In this document: positions 52,149 through 61,175 of the stretch, piece by piece | How the letters are laid out: the number at the start of each line of letters is the position of its first letter | How positions within the stretch are numbered: the stretch's first letter is position 1 | Origin: Clostridia bacterium | GTDB lineage: Bacteria; Bacillota; Clostridia; Lutisporales; Lutisporaceae | Length of the DNA: 64,000 bases | Direction of reading: 5' to 3' | NCBI GenBank assembly: GCA_035628995.1 | Contig: DASPIR010000022.1 | Span: 1 to 64,000 of the forward strand | Notes under the pieces: generated by a model | Database searches by the model: none | The model's input: the letters and a program-made list of their open reading frames with translations, nothing else | What the model was told of the DNA's origin: nothing | Position numbers and translations under genes: made by a program

Positions 52149-53654
52149 ATGGCAGGTAAAGTAAAGACTCAGAGAGAGGTTAACGGACTTTTTGAATTAA
52201 CTGATAACGCACGTAAAAACCTTAAAAACAATCCATATTACAATGACGACTTGGCACCAACCAAGCTAAGTGAAAGAACATGGGGTACATATCACATAGC
52301 TGCACTTTGGATAGGGATGTCGGTTTGCATACCTACTTATATGATGGCATCCAGCCTTATGGCAGCGGGGCTTTCCTGGCTTCAGGCGATTATAAATATA
52401 GCATTGGGAAATCTGATAATCCTTATTCCTATGCAGTTGAATTCCCACGCCGGAACAAAATATGGTATTCCATATCCTGTATTTGCACGTTTATCCTTCG
52501 GAGTAAAGGGTGCGCACATTGCTTCAATAGCCCGTGCGATAATTGCTGCAGGCTGGTTTGGCATACAGTGCTGGATAGGCGGCGGAGCAATAAATGCGGT
52601 CATAGGCGTATTGAGTCCTGATTGGGCAGTTTGGGCCGGCGGGATATGGGTTTCCTTCTTCCTGTTCTGGGCTTGTAATGTATGGATTGCATACAAGGGT
52701 TCAGAAGCTATAAAGTTTATGGAATCATGGGGAGCTCCTATATTAGGTATTCTTTCTCTCGGATTGATGATTTGGGCTGTGGCAGGAGTTAATGCCATGG
52801 GGAAAGGTATACCCGACATATTAAGCGCAAAGGCAACTTATGCGCCTGGCAAGTTCTGGTCAATATTCCTTCCTGGCTTGACAGCAAATATAGCATTCTG
52901 GGCAACGCTCGCTCTTAATATCCCTGATTTCAGCCGCTATGCAAAAACTCAGAAGGACCAGTTCATGGGTCAGCTTCTCGGCTTGCCTACAACAATGGCA
53001 GCATTTGCCTTCGTTGGGGTATTTGTAACTGGCGCTACTGGTATAATGTACGGCGAATTCATTTGGGACCCGGTAGTTGTTATTTCTAAGATAGGCAGCC
53101 CGATTGCAGCTATTCTTGGCGCAATTGGCATCATAGTTGCGACTTTGACTACTAATATTGCCGCTAACGTAGTTGCCCCGGCAAACGGAATCTCCAACCT
53201 GAGCCCAAAGAAAATCAGCTATAAAATGGGCACACTGATTACTGGTGTTGCAGGCGTAGTAATAATGCCTTGGAAGCTTCTGGAGACTGCCGGCGCATAC
53301 CTTTTCGGCTGGTTGGGGACATATGGATTGTTCCTTGGACCTCTTGCAGGTATATATGTAGCTGACTATTATATTTATAGAAAGAAATCACTCGATCTGG
53401 ATGACCTTTTCAGAGGCTCGGAAGGACGCTATTGGTACGGAAACGGCTACAATATGAAAGCGGTGTGGACTTGGATAATATCCGGTATTCTTCCATTACT
53501 CGGCAAATTTATTCCATCCCTTGGTTTCTTCACAGAAAACGGCTGGATGATTGGATTCCTCATCTCTTTAATTGTTTACCCGATACTTATGAAGAGCGAA
53601 AACACTTCCTTGGTATTAGGAACTGAAAGCAAAGAAATTACAATGGGAGCTTAA
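52149..53654 (+). CDS. NCS1-family nucleobase/hydantoin permease
   Basis: A 501-residue, 12-helix transporter of the NCS1 (cytosine/uracil/allantoin/hydantoin) family. The N-terminal LSERTWGTYHIAALWIGMSV and GIPYPVFARLSFGVKGAH segments, the IPDFSRYAKTQKDQFMGQ loop and the C-terminal VADYYIYRKKSLDLDDL are characteristic. It probably imports uracil, thymine or a hydantoin by ion coupling. ATG 52149 lies 9 nt after GGAGGTG; the longer reading from 52065 lacks a ribosome site. Confidence 0.87.
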   Translation: MAGKVKTQREVNGLFELTDNARKNLKNNPYYNDDLAPTKLSERTWGTYHIAALWIGMSVCIPTYMMASSLMAAGLSWLQAIINIALGNLIILIPMQLNSHAGTKYGIPYPVFARLSFGVKGAHIASIARAIIAAGWFGIQCWIGGGAINAVIGVLSPDWAVWAGGIWVSFFLFWACNVWIAYKGSEAIKFMESWGAPILGILSLGLMIWAVAGVNAMGKGIPDILSAKATYAPGKFWSIFLPGLTANIAFWATLALNIPDFSRYAKTQKDQFMGQLLGLPTTMAAFAFVGVFVTGATGIMYGEFIWDPVVVISKIGSPIAAILGAIGIIVATLTTNIAANVVAPANGISNLSPKKISYKMGTLITGVAGVVIMPWKLLETAGAYLFGWLGTYGLFLGPLAGIYVADYYIYRKKSLDLDDLFRGSEGRYWYGNGYNMKAVWTWIISGILPLLGKFIPSLGFFTENGWMIGFLISLIVYPILMKSENTSLVLGTESKEITMGA

Positions 53655-53670
53655 CAATAAAAGAAAAGCT

Positions 53671-53706
53671 GGGAGAAGGGGTCGGCAGATGCCTATCCCT
53701 TTTCCC
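53671..53706 (+). terminator. Hairpin between permease and dihydropyrimidinase genes
   Basis: GGGAGAAGGGGT pairs with ATCCCTTTTCCC (12 bp, two G-U). The following CCCTTTATT is a weak tract, so partial termination or mRNA stabilisation is likely. Confidence 0.5.
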
Positions 53707-53776
53707 CCTTTATTGGATGCATAACATAAACACCTGATTATTTGCATGGAAAAAATATTCTTAGGGGGTTTATATA

Positions 53777-55144
53777 ATGGATATCATCATTAAGAATGGC
53801 ACAGTTATAACGGCAAGGGATACATATGCCGCAGATATTGCAGTTAAAGACGGCAAGGTTGTAATGATAGGTCAGCACATTGATGCCGAAGGAGCAGAAG
53901 TGATTGACGCTGCGGGAAAGTATATACTGCCTGGAGCTATTGATGCGCATACTCATTTACAGATGCCTTTCGGAGGGACTACATCTGCCGACAGTTATGA
54001 AGGCGGAACACGTGCTGCTGCTTGTGGCGGTGTTACAACAGTGTTTGATTTCGTAATTCAGAGGAAAGGTCAGGGTTTGATTGAAGCTGTTGAAGGAAGG
54101 AAATCATTATGTGCACCACAAGCATGTGTAGACTATGCCTTCCATACGGCTATAACTGATCTTACACCGGCGGTGCTGGAGGAGTTCGGAGCTTCTGCCG
54201 AATATGGGGTACCAAGCTTCAAGCTTTTTATGGTCTATAAAAAAGAAGGAATGATGGTAGATGACGGAGTATTAGCTGCAGCATTGGAAAAGTCCAAAGA
54301 GACTGGAACTCTGGTTCAGGTGCATGCAGAAAATCCGGATCTCATTGATATGAGAATTGCAAAATTTCTTGCAGAAGGAAAAACCTCTGCTTGGTATCAC
54401 TATGAGAGCCGTCCTGAATTTGTAGAAGCTGAGGCTGATAAGCGTGCCATTCATTGGGCAAAAGCTTTCAATGCACCTCTTTATATAGTTCACCTTGCTA
54501 ATGCGGATGGCATGAACGAAGTCACAAAGGCCAGGGATGAAGGCTATGAGATATATGCAGAAACCTGCCCGCAGTATCTGCACTTCACAAACGAAGTTTA
54601 CAAGCGTGAAGATGGCAGAAATTGGGTATGTTCGCCTCCAATAAAAGGGAAAGAAAGTCAGGATGCATTGTGGGATGGCATAAAGCGTGGAGATATCGAT
54701 ACAGTCGCAACTGACCACTGCCCCTTCCAATCCTATGAGAAGGATTGGGGGAAAGAGAATTTCACTAAAATTCCAAACGGCTGCATGGGTATAGAAAACC
54801 TTTATCCGTATATGCTTAGCGAAGCAAACAAAGGCCGTATAACCTTCAACAAAGTAGTTGAATTATGCTCTGCAAATGTTGCCAGAATCTTCGGGTGTGC
54901 TCCTGAAAAGGGTACAGTTGCAGTCGGCACAGATGCTGACCTGGTAATATACGATCCGAATAAGGAGTTTGTTGTTTCAAAGAATAACATGCACTCTGAC
55001 GTTGACCATACAATTTGGGAAGGGGTAGAGCTAAAAGGATATCCGGTAATGACATTCTCACGCGGCAAGCTTGTCTTCAATGACGGTGAGTTTGTAGGTG
55101 AGCCAGGTTGGGGCAAGTTTGTAAAATGCCGACCCCGCAAATAA
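53777..55144 (+). CDS. hydA: Dihydropyrimidinase (D-hydantoinase)
   Basis: A 455-residue cyclic amidohydrolase that opens dihydrouracil to N-carbamoyl-beta-alanine. The binuclear metal site is visible: His58 and His60 in DAHTHLQMPFGG, the carbamylated Lys149 in SFKLFMVYK, His ligands in QVHAENPD and VHLANA, and Asp in VATDHCPF. GITSGTTSAD-type loops give the D-hydantoinase character. It is encoded between the permease and preT, with the ribosome site AGGGGG before ATG 53777. Confidence 0.9.
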   Translation: MDIIIKNGTVITARDTYAADIAVKDGKVVMIGQHIDAEGAEVIDAAGKYILPGAIDAHTHLQMPFGGTTSADSYEGGTRAAACGGVTTVFDFVIQRKGQGLIEAVEGRKSLCAPQACVDYAFHTAITDLTPAVLEEFGASAEYGVPSFKLFMVYKKEGMMVDDGVLAAALEKSKETGTLVQVHAENPDLIDMRIAKFLAEGKTSAWYHYESRPEFVEAEADKRAIHWAKAFNAPLYIVHLANADGMNEVTKARDEGYEIYAETCPQYLHFTNEVYKREDGRNWVCSPPIKGKESQDALWDGIKRGDIDTVATDHCPFQSYEKDWGKENFTKIPNGCMGIENLYPYMLSEANKGRITFNKVVELCSANVARIFGCAPEKGTVAVGTDADLVIYDPNKEFVVSKNNMHSDVDHTIWEGVELKGYPVMTFSRGKLVFNDGEFVGEPGWGKFVKCRPRK

Positions 55145-55168
55145 ATGCTTTTTAAGGAGGAATGTAGA

Positions 55169-56515
55169 TTGAAGGAGAAGGAGTATTTAATCGAGTCAGG
55201 AAAAGCATATTCACCCTTGAACGCAATCGAAGAGGCTTCAAGATGCCTGCTTTGCCATGATGCACCCTGCAGTAAAGCCTGTCCTGCAGGAACGAATCCG
55301 GAAAAATTTATAAGGTCAATTCGTTTCAGGAATGTAAAGGGTGCAATAGAGACAATAAGAGAAGCGAATATTCTCGGTGGAACCTGCTCAAGAGTTTGTC
55401 CCTATGAGAAGCTTTGCGAAGAAGCTTGCTCAAGAACAGGCATCGACAGGACAATAGATATTGGCGGATTGCAGAGATATGCAATGGACTTTGAAAAAGC
55501 TTGCGGAATGAAGGTGCTTGTTGCTCCTCCGGCAACTCTCGGAGAGATTGCAATTATAGGAGCCGGTCCTGCAGGGCTTGCAGCAGCAGCTGGGTTGGCT
55601 ATGAAGGGCTGTAAGGCGACGATATTTGAAGCGAAAGAAAAGGCCGGAGGTTGGCTGACCTATGGTATCGTTCCTTCAAGATTACCTCAGGACATAGTGG
55701 ATTATGAGGTAGATTATGTGAAGAGTCTTGGTGTTGAATTCAAATTCAATATCAAAGTCGGCAAGGATATAACAATTGACCAGCTAAAAGCCCAGGGCTT
55801 TGATGCAATATGTGTTGCGGTGGGTCTTCAAGGCGCAGCAGCTTTGGATATTCCAGGGGCTGACCTTAAAGGTGTGAAAACAGCAGCTGAGTTCTTGTCA
55901 GCTGCAAAGCCTGCAAATGGAAATGTTGAAATACCAATAAATGTAGTAGTAATAGGCGGCGGAGATGTTGCAATGGACTGTGCTACCACTGCCAAGCAGC
56001 TGGGAGCAAGGAATGTGACTATAGTATATCGCAGAACTATAGCAGAAATGCCCGCCAGCAAGACTGAACTCGAATTTGTGCAGAAGCTGGGTGTGAGCAT
56101 AATTCCAAGCTTCAAACCTGCAGAGGTCATCGGAGAGAACGGCAAGGTAAAGGCCCTTAGGGCAATCGGTCTTGATTGGAAGGATAGGAATACTTCAGAG
56201 GAGGTGACCGATTCTGTTATACAGCTCAAAGCAGAGCTTGTCATTCAAGCAATCGGACAGACGCCTGAGGACATCTCCTTTACAGGACTCAAGGCGGTCG
56301 GTAAAGGACTTGTTATTGCAGACAACGAAACAGGCAAGACGGATATAGAAGGAATATTTGCATTCGGCGATATAGTAAACGGAGGCAAGACAGTTGTAGA
56401 GGCTGTTGCCAGAGGTAAAGCAGCAGCAGAAGCCGTTGAAGGTTATCTTAGGAGCAAGGGAATTGGAAGCAGTACCCAAAAAGAGGCAGCTGCAGTGAAA
56501 GAAGGTGAAAGATAG
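55169..56515 (+). CDS. preT: NAD(P)H-dependent dihydropyrimidine dehydrogenase subunit PreT
   Basis: A 448-residue flavin/Fe-S protein of the GltD-like family. It passes electrons from NAD(P)H to PreA. It has an N-terminal four-Cys-rich Fe-S domain ([34 protein letters not shown]), the FAD site [14 protein letters not shown] and the NAD(P) site [13 protein letters not shown], with a C-terminal [23 protein letters not shown] 55169 follows AAGGAGGAA; the ATG 55145 frame would include that ribosome site. The stop overlaps the preA leader. Confidence 0.92.
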   Translation: MKEKEYLIESGKAYSPLNAIEEASRCLLCHDAPCSKACPAGTNPEKFIRSIRFRNVKGAIETIREANILGGTCSRVCPYEKLCEEACSRTGIDRTIDIGGLQRYAMDFEKACGMKVLVAPPATLGEIAIIGAGPAGLAAAAGLAMKGCKATIFEAKEKAGGWLTYGIVPSRLPQDIVDYEVDYVKSLGVEFKFNIKVGKDITIDQLKAQGFDAICVAVGLQGAAALDIPGADLKGVKTAAEFLSAAKPANGNVEIPINVVVIGGGDVAMDCATTAKQLGARNVTIVYRRTIAEMPASKTELEFVQKLGVSIIPSFKPAEVIGENGKVKALRAIGLDWKDRNTSEEVTDSVIQLKAELVIQAIGQTPEDISFTGLKAVGKGLVIADNETGKTDIEGIFAFGDIVNGGKTVVEAVARGKAAAEAVEGYLRSKGIGSSTQKEAAAVKEGER

Positions 56516-56516
56516 T

Positions 56517-57773
56517 ATGGCAAAACGTAAAGATTTATCTTTGGATTTTTGTGGTATAAAATGTGAGAACCCGTTTTTCCTATCTTCTTCACCGGTAGGC
56601 AGTAACTATGACATGTGTAAAAAGGCATTGGAAAGCGGTTGGGGCGGAATATTCTACAAAACAGTAGGCTACTGGATTCCTCAGGAATGCTCGCCTCGTT
56701 TTGATGCTACCCGTAAAGAGGGAACTCCTTTCATAGGCTTTAAGAACATGGAAATGATATCGGATAAGCCAACCGAGAAAAACCTTGAAATGATAGCAAA
56801 GCTAAAAAAAGACTTCCCTGATAAGGTAATAGCGGTATCTATCATGGGTGAAAACGAAGAAGAATGGTCTAAATTGTCCAAGGTCGTTACAGAAGCAGGG
56901 GCAGATATTCTTGAATGCAACTTTTCCTGTCCGCAGATGACCACAAGTGCAATGGGCTCAGATGTCGGAACAAATACAGAATTGGTTGAGAAGTACTCTG
57001 CAGCTGTTAAAAATGCGACAAATCTTCCGGTATTGGCAAAAATGACACCGAACATCACTACAATGGAAGTCGCTGCTCATGCTGCAATGAGAGGCGGTGC
57101 AACGGGTATTGCAGCTATAAATACAATTAAGAGCATTACTGAAGTAGATTTAGACAATTTCACATGCCTTCCAATAGTAAACGGAAAGTCATCTATATCA
57201 GGTTATTCAGGAAAGGCTATAAAGCCCATCGCACTTAGATTTATAGCACAGATGGCCAAGGATTCTGCGCTTAAGGGTGTGCCGCTAAGCGGTATAGGCG
57301 GGATTGAAACCTGGGAAGATGCCCTTGAATTCTTACTTGTAGGAGCATCCAATATTCAGGTAACAACTGCGATAATGCAGTATGGCTATAGGATTGTTGA
57401 AGACATGATCATCGGATTATCCTATTGGATGGAGGAAAAGGACATTAGCAATCTCTCGGAAATTGTTGGTGCAGCGTTGCCGAATATTATTCCGGCAGAA
57501 GAGATAGAACGTGACTTTAAGGTTTTTCCGAAATACAGCAATGAAAAATGTATCGGCTGCGGGCGCTGCTATATTTCCTGCTATGATGGCGGACATCAGG
57601 CCATAGACTGGGATGGTGACAACAGGAAGCCTCTGCTTAACGAGGAGAAGTGCGTAGGCTGCGGTCTTTGCTGGATAGTATGCCCAATCGAAAAGTGTGT
57701 AACACCTGACAAGCGTCAGTTCCATAGCTTCGGCATACCACGGGAAATAAATGTAATAGCAAAGAAGCTATGA
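56517..57773 (+). CDS. preA: NAD(P)H-dependent dihydropyrimidine dehydrogenase subunit PreA
   Basis: A 418-residue FMN/Fe-S subunit that reduces uracil or thymine. It has a dihydroorotate-dehydrogenase-like barrel (about 1-310; [43 protein letters not shown]) and two C-terminal 4Fe-4S clusters ([15 protein letters not shown] and [12 protein letters not shown]). The active-site loop position held by the catalytic Cys of mammalian DPD appears to be Val150 here, as I recall for E. coli PreA. ATG 56517 follows AAGGTG. Last gene of the operon. Confidence 0.92.
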   Translation: MAKRKDLSLDFCGIKCENPFFLSSSPVGSNYDMCKKALESGWGGIFYKTVGYWIPQECSPRFDATRKEGTPFIGFKNMEMISDKPTEKNLEMIAKLKKDFPDKVIAVSIMGENEEEWSKLSKVVTEAGADILECNFSCPQMTTSAMGSDVGTNTELVEKYSAAVKNATNLPVLAKMTPNITTMEVAAHAAMRGGATGIAAINTIKSITEVDLDNFTCLPIVNGKSSISGYSGKAIKPIALRFIAQMAKDSALKGVPLSGIGGIETWEDALEFLLVGASNIQVTTAIMQYGYRIVEDMIIGLSYWMEEKDISNLSEIVGAALPNIIPAEEIERDFKVFPKYSNEKCIGCGRCYISCYDGGHQAIDWDGDNRKPLLNEEKCVGCGLCWIVCPIEKCVTPDKRQFHSFGIPREINVIAKKL

Positions 57774-57878
57774 ACCAGGTACTCCAGTCCTAAAATGAAC
57801 TAAAGTTACTATGGAATGTATAAAATAGAAAATAGTAGTCAATAATAGAAAGAAAACATGAGAACTGATTCATTTTAT

Positions 57879-57905
57879 TTACCCCTTTGGGGGTAATTTT
57901 TTTTG
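57879..57905 (+). terminator. Rho-independent terminator after preA
   Basis: TTACCCC-TTTG-GGGGTAA followed by eight T residues. Confidence 0.88.
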
Positions 57906-57913
57906 TCAATCAA

Positions 57914-57942
57914 TTGCCATATTATGCTAAGTAGATTATAAT
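57914..57942 (+). promoter_or_regulatory. Sigma-A promoter of the M29 aminopeptidase gene
   Basis: TTGCCA, 17-nt spacer, TATAAT. It makes the aminopeptidase independent of the sigma-54 operon. Confidence 0.8.
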
Positions 57943-58007
57943 AAAGCAAGAATTATAAGGTGACTATAAAATTTTATAAGCGTTTAATATTGGAGGAGTA
58001 TGGTATT

Positions 58008-59072
58008 ATGAAGGATCAAAGGCTTAGTAAACTAGCAGATGTGCTATTGGAGCACTCTTTAAATGTCAGAGAGGGCGAGAATGTAGTTATACGCTCCGGA
58101 TATCTTGCAAAGCCTCTTATTGATGAGTTTTACAAGAAATCAATCGACAAAGGCGCAAATGCGTTTGTCCATATATTAGATGACGTCCATAAGAAATACC
58201 TGATGGAAAACGCAAGCGGGAAACAGCTTAAAAATGCTAATGTGCTTTATGAGGATATTTATAAGAAGGCGGATGCTGTACTGGTAATAGAAGCCCCAGA
58301 GAATACCAAGTACCTCTCAAATGTTGACCCAAAGAAGAATATGGAGAACAATAAAACCCTTGCCCCTGTGCTTAAGGAAATAACGAGCAAAAGATGGGTT
58401 CTGACAAACTATCCTGTTGAGGCCTTTGCACAGGATGCCTGTATGTCATTGGAGGAATATGAAGATTTCATGTTTGATGCTGTACTGGTAGACTATAAGA
58501 AGATGGATCAGGAAATGGACAAAATTATCAATGTGTTTGATGCATCGGATTCTATTAGAATAGTAGGCCGTGATACAGACCTGACCTTCAGCATACGAGG
58601 GAGGAAAGGTACGAAATGCAGCGGTCAGAACAACGTACCTGATGGAGAGGTATACTATGCTCCAGTCACAAACTCCGCAAATGGATATATCTATTACGAG
58701 TTCCCTGCAATCAGATATGGCAATCAGGTAGATGGTGCAAGACTGGAATTCAAGGATGGGAAAATAGTCAGTGCAAAAGCTGACATAAATGAACAATTCT
58801 TAAACCAGATGCTTGATGTCGATGAAGGCGCAAGATATCTGGGAGAGTTTGGAATAGGATTGAATTACGGTATAAAGAAATTTATAAAGAATATACTGTT
58901 TGACGAGAAAATAGGTGGAACCATACATCTTGCAGCCGGAAATGCCTATGAGCATTCAGGCGGGGATAACCGTTCAGTCCTTCATTGGGATATGATCAAA
59001 GAACTGCGAGATGTCGGAGAGATATATGCAGATGGTAAGCTAGTCCAGAAAAACGGAATATACCTTTTCTAA
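58008..59072 (+). CDS. M29-family aminopeptidase
   Basis: A 354-residue cytoplasmic metallo-aminopeptidase of the AmpS/thermophilic (M29) family. It has the family's VREGENVVIRSGYLAKPLIDEFYK start region, the metal-binding Glu-rich segment NVPDGEVYYAPV, GNAYEHSGGDNRSVLHWDMI with the conserved His residues, and a C-terminal EIYADGKLVQKNGIYL. It would trim N-terminal residues from short peptides. ATG 58008 follows GGAGGAG by 11 nt. Own promoter and terminator. Confidence 0.87.
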   Translation: MKDQRLSKLADVLLEHSLNVREGENVVIRSGYLAKPLIDEFYKKSIDKGANAFVHILDDVHKKYLMENASGKQLKNANVLYEDIYKKADAVLVIEAPENTKYLSNVDPKKNMENNKTLAPVLKEITSKRWVLTNYPVEAFAQDACMSLEEYEDFMFDAVLVDYKKMDQEMDKIINVFDASDSIRIVGRDTDLTFSIRGRKGTKCSGQNNVPDGEVYYAPVTNSANGYIYYEFPAIRYGNQVDGARLEFKDGKIVSAKADINEQFLNQMLDVDEGARYLGEFGIGLNYGIKKFIKNILFDEKIGGTIHLAAGNAYEHSGGDNRSVLHWDMIKELRDVGEIYADGKLVQKNGIYLF

Positions 59073-59079
59073 ACATAAG

Positions 59080-59112
59080 GACCAAGGGAGATTTATTATC
59101 CCTTGGTCTTTT
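59080..59112 (+). terminator. Rho-independent terminator after the M29 gene
   Basis: GACCAAGGGA pairs with TCCCTTGGTC around GATTTATTA, followed by TTTTAAT. Confidence 0.88.
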
Positions 59113-59251
59113 AATATCATTATATGAACTGCAAAGAAATGCCACAATAGTGCAGTTTATATAATATAAGATACCATTTAGCAAATGGAACCAAAATATG
59201 TAAAAAAAGTGATATAATATTTATAAACATTGAAAAATGGCGGTGAAATTG

Positions 59252-60313
59252 TTGAAACTGACAGCAGATAATATTACAGTTATGTCAGAGCACCAACAAA
59301 TATCAGATAACGTTGAACTAGTCACAAAAAATATCAGAGAGTATAAGAAGGAAGACGATCTCGCTGTTTTGGAAAACTTAAAAGACCTTTGCATAAAGGA
59401 AAGTATGACAGTAGAAATAGCAAAAATGTATAGGAATATTGGTATGTACCATTTCTATACAAACAATTTTGGCAATGCAATAATATCAATGCAGTTGGCT
59501 GTAGATCTGCTGAGAAGGGAAAACTGTACAAGCCTGCTTATCGAATACTATTCTGAGTTAGGGCTGGTGTATTTCTATAATCATGAGTACTTATATTCCA
59601 AAAGATATTATGAGGATGCTGAAGAACTCCTTCTGCAAGCTTCTGATATGAATAAGAATATAATATATTCTCACTATTTAAGATATGGGATACTGCTCAG
59701 CAATATGCAAGATTATTTCCGCTCAAAATTAAAACTCGAAAAGGCATTGCTGTTTGCAGAAGACGATAAGGATACTGGATTGGTAATAATGAACATCGGT
59801 CTTTTGTTTAAAAGGCAGAAGGATTTAAAAGCTGCTCTCAGGTATTACAGTAAAGCACTTTGCCTGATGGATGAAAATAATATTAAGACAAAGGGCATAG
59901 TGTACAACAATATTGCAGAGGTTTATAAGATACTTGGTCAGTATGGGAAGGCGCTTAGTTATATTGATAAAGCGTTTAACTGCATAACGGACAATGATCT
60001 GTCCAGGATGTTCATCTTCTTCAATACATTTACAGAAATCAAGATATTAATAGGGGAAAGAGAATCAGTACTTGATGAGTTTCTGGGACTTTTGGCCAGG
60101 GTAAAGGATTTTCACCTGTATAAAAGCCTTATAATAGAAGGTATAAGAAATATGATTGTGATAGGGTGTGAGGACAGGAATATACTTAAAAGACTTGAAG
60201 ATGCCATAGTTAAGCTTATAGAGAGTAATACTTATGATAATGAGGAATATATAAAAGAACTTAAGGTATGCCTTGGAAATATACGATTATCTGTTAGAGA
60301 ACTGAAAAACTAA
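59252..60313 (+). CDS. Rap-like TPR receptor candidate (RRNPP type)
   Basis: A 353-residue all-helical protein made of tandem tetratricopeptide repeats. Clear units are MYRNIGMYHFYTNNFGNAI, YYSELGLVYFYNHEYLYSK, MNIGLLFKRQKDLKAALRY, YNNIAEVYKILGQYGKALS. No N-terminal helix-turn-helix is visible, so it is built like Rap or an aspartyl-phosphatase regulator rather than like PlcR/NprR. A TATAAT lies at 59213. TTG 59252 follows GGCGGTG; ATG 59237 has no ribosome site. It is followed 20 nt later by a gene for a secreted 49-residue peptide, the standard layout of a peptide-sensing pair. Binding of that peptide to the TPR groove is inference. Confidence 0.72.
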   Translation: MKLTADNITVMSEHQQISDNVELVTKNIREYKKEDDLAVLENLKDLCIKESMTVEIAKMYRNIGMYHFYTNNFGNAIISMQLAVDLLRRENCTSLLIEYYSELGLVYFYNHEYLYSKRYYEDAEELLLQASDMNKNIIYSHYLRYGILLSNMQDYFRSKLKLEKALLFAEDDKDTGLVIMNIGLLFKRQKDLKAALRYYSKALCLMDENNIKTKGIVYNNIAEVYKILGQYGKALSYIDKAFNCITDNDLSRMFIFFNTFTEIKILIGERESVLDEFLGLLARVKDFHLYKSLIIEGIRNMIVIGCEDRNILKRLEDAIVKLIESNTYDNEEYIKELKVCLGNIRLSVRELKN

Positions 60314-60333
60314 TTTGAAAGGTGGTGTTTTAC

Positions 60334-60483
60334 ATGAAGAAAACATTAATATGCCTGCTACTTTCATTAACACTTATCCTGTCAACAACCGCAGCAGTAT
60401 TCGCAGTAGATGATGTAGGACTAATAATTAAAGCTAAAGATACAGTAATTGTAAAACCAATGGTAGATGACGTAGGTTTGTAA
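60334..60483 (+). CDS. Putative secreted pro-pheromone (49 aa) with duplicated VDDVGL
   Basis: A 49-residue peptide with Lys-Lys start, a hydrophobic core (LICLLLSLTLILS) and a signal-peptidase site AVFA before residue 25. The mature part is 25 residues. The hexapeptide VDDVGL occupies residues 25-30, directly after the cleavage site, and again residues 44-49, the extreme C-terminus. Codons differ (GTA GAT GAT GTA GGA CTA against GTA GAT GAC GTA GGT TTG), all changes synonymous. AAAGGTGG precedes ATG 60334. It lies 20 nt behind the TPR gene and before a strong terminator. The layout matches Phr/PapR-type pheromone precursors; the identity of the active peptide is inferred. Confidence 0.75.
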   Translation: MKKTLICLLLSLTLILSTTAAVFAVDDVGLIIKAKDTVIVKPMVDDVGL

Positions 60484-60498
60484 TAGTAGTAGAATGGT

Positions 60499-60552
60499 AC
60501 AGCAATAAAGCAGGGGAGCGAAACGACTCCCCTGCTTTATTGCTGTATATTT
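60499..60552 (+). terminator. 20-bp perfect hairpin after the pheromone gene
   Basis: ACAGCAATAAAG...GGGGAG (60499-60518) pairs without mismatch to 60527-60546 around CGAAACGA, then ATATTTT. The T-tract is weak but the stem is exceptionally stable. Confidence 0.75.
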
Positions 60553-60602
60553 TGCATGTGCATACGCAAAAATACATACAAAAAGTATTGGGGAGTGTGA
60601 CT

Positions 60603-61175
60603 ATGGATAAAGATGACCTGAAGGACTTGATAATCTCCGATGAAGCAGAAAGGGAGAATCAGATTCATGAGCTTATTAAGGGGAAGCGGTCATTGAACAT
60701 TAATAAGGAGCTCTGCAAAACACTGACTCTTGGTGAAAGGATGGCTGACAAGATAGCCAAATTTGCTGGAAGCTGGTCCTTTCTTATAGTGTTCGGGGGT
60801 GTTATTTTAATCTGGACTATAGTAAACACCAAATTCATACTTGATGGGCCTTTCGATCCTTACCCATATGTATTTTTGAATCTTATACTTGCCTGTATAT
60901 CATCAGTGCAGGCACCAATAATCATGATGAGCCAGAACAGGGAATCACAAAAAGAAAGACTTCGCTCAGAAAATGACTATCTCATTAACCTCAAATCCGA
61001 AATAATACTTGAGGATCTGCATATTAAGATAGACGAAATAATAAAGGAGCAAGGCCTATTGAAAAACGAGCTCAAAGATATTAAGATGGAAATGGATAAG
61101 ACTAATGGAAGGTTGTGTAATGATACTAATGGGAAAAGCGATACCAGTGGAAAAGAACCAGGACTATACAGTTGA
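60603..61175 (+). CDS. DUF1003 membrane protein
   Basis: A 190-residue protein of the DUF1003 family. A polar N-terminus (ERMADKIAKFAGSWSFLIVFG) leads into two membrane helices (about 57-78, 87-110) with the family's FDPYPYVFLNLILACISSVQAPIIMMSQNR between and after them. A charged helical tail follows (KERLRSENDYLINLKSE). Function is unknown. ATG 60603 follows GGGGAGTG. Its last 56 bp overlap the methyltransferase gene in another frame. Confidence 0.83.
   Translation: MDKDDLKDLIISDEAERENQIHELIKGKRSLNINKELCKTLTLGERMADKIAKFAGSWSFLIVFGGVILIWTIVNTKFILDGPFDPYPYVFLNLILACISSVQAPIIMMSQNRESQKERLRSENDYLINLKSEIILEDLHIKIDEIIKEQGLLKNELKDIKMEMDKTNGRLCNDTNGKSDTSGKEPGLYS

Noticed and set aside
61120-61175. 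Frameshift joining the DUF1003 gene and rlmD
   Set aside because: Both proteins are complete at their ends and belong to unrelated families. The 56-bp overlap is simple gene overlap.
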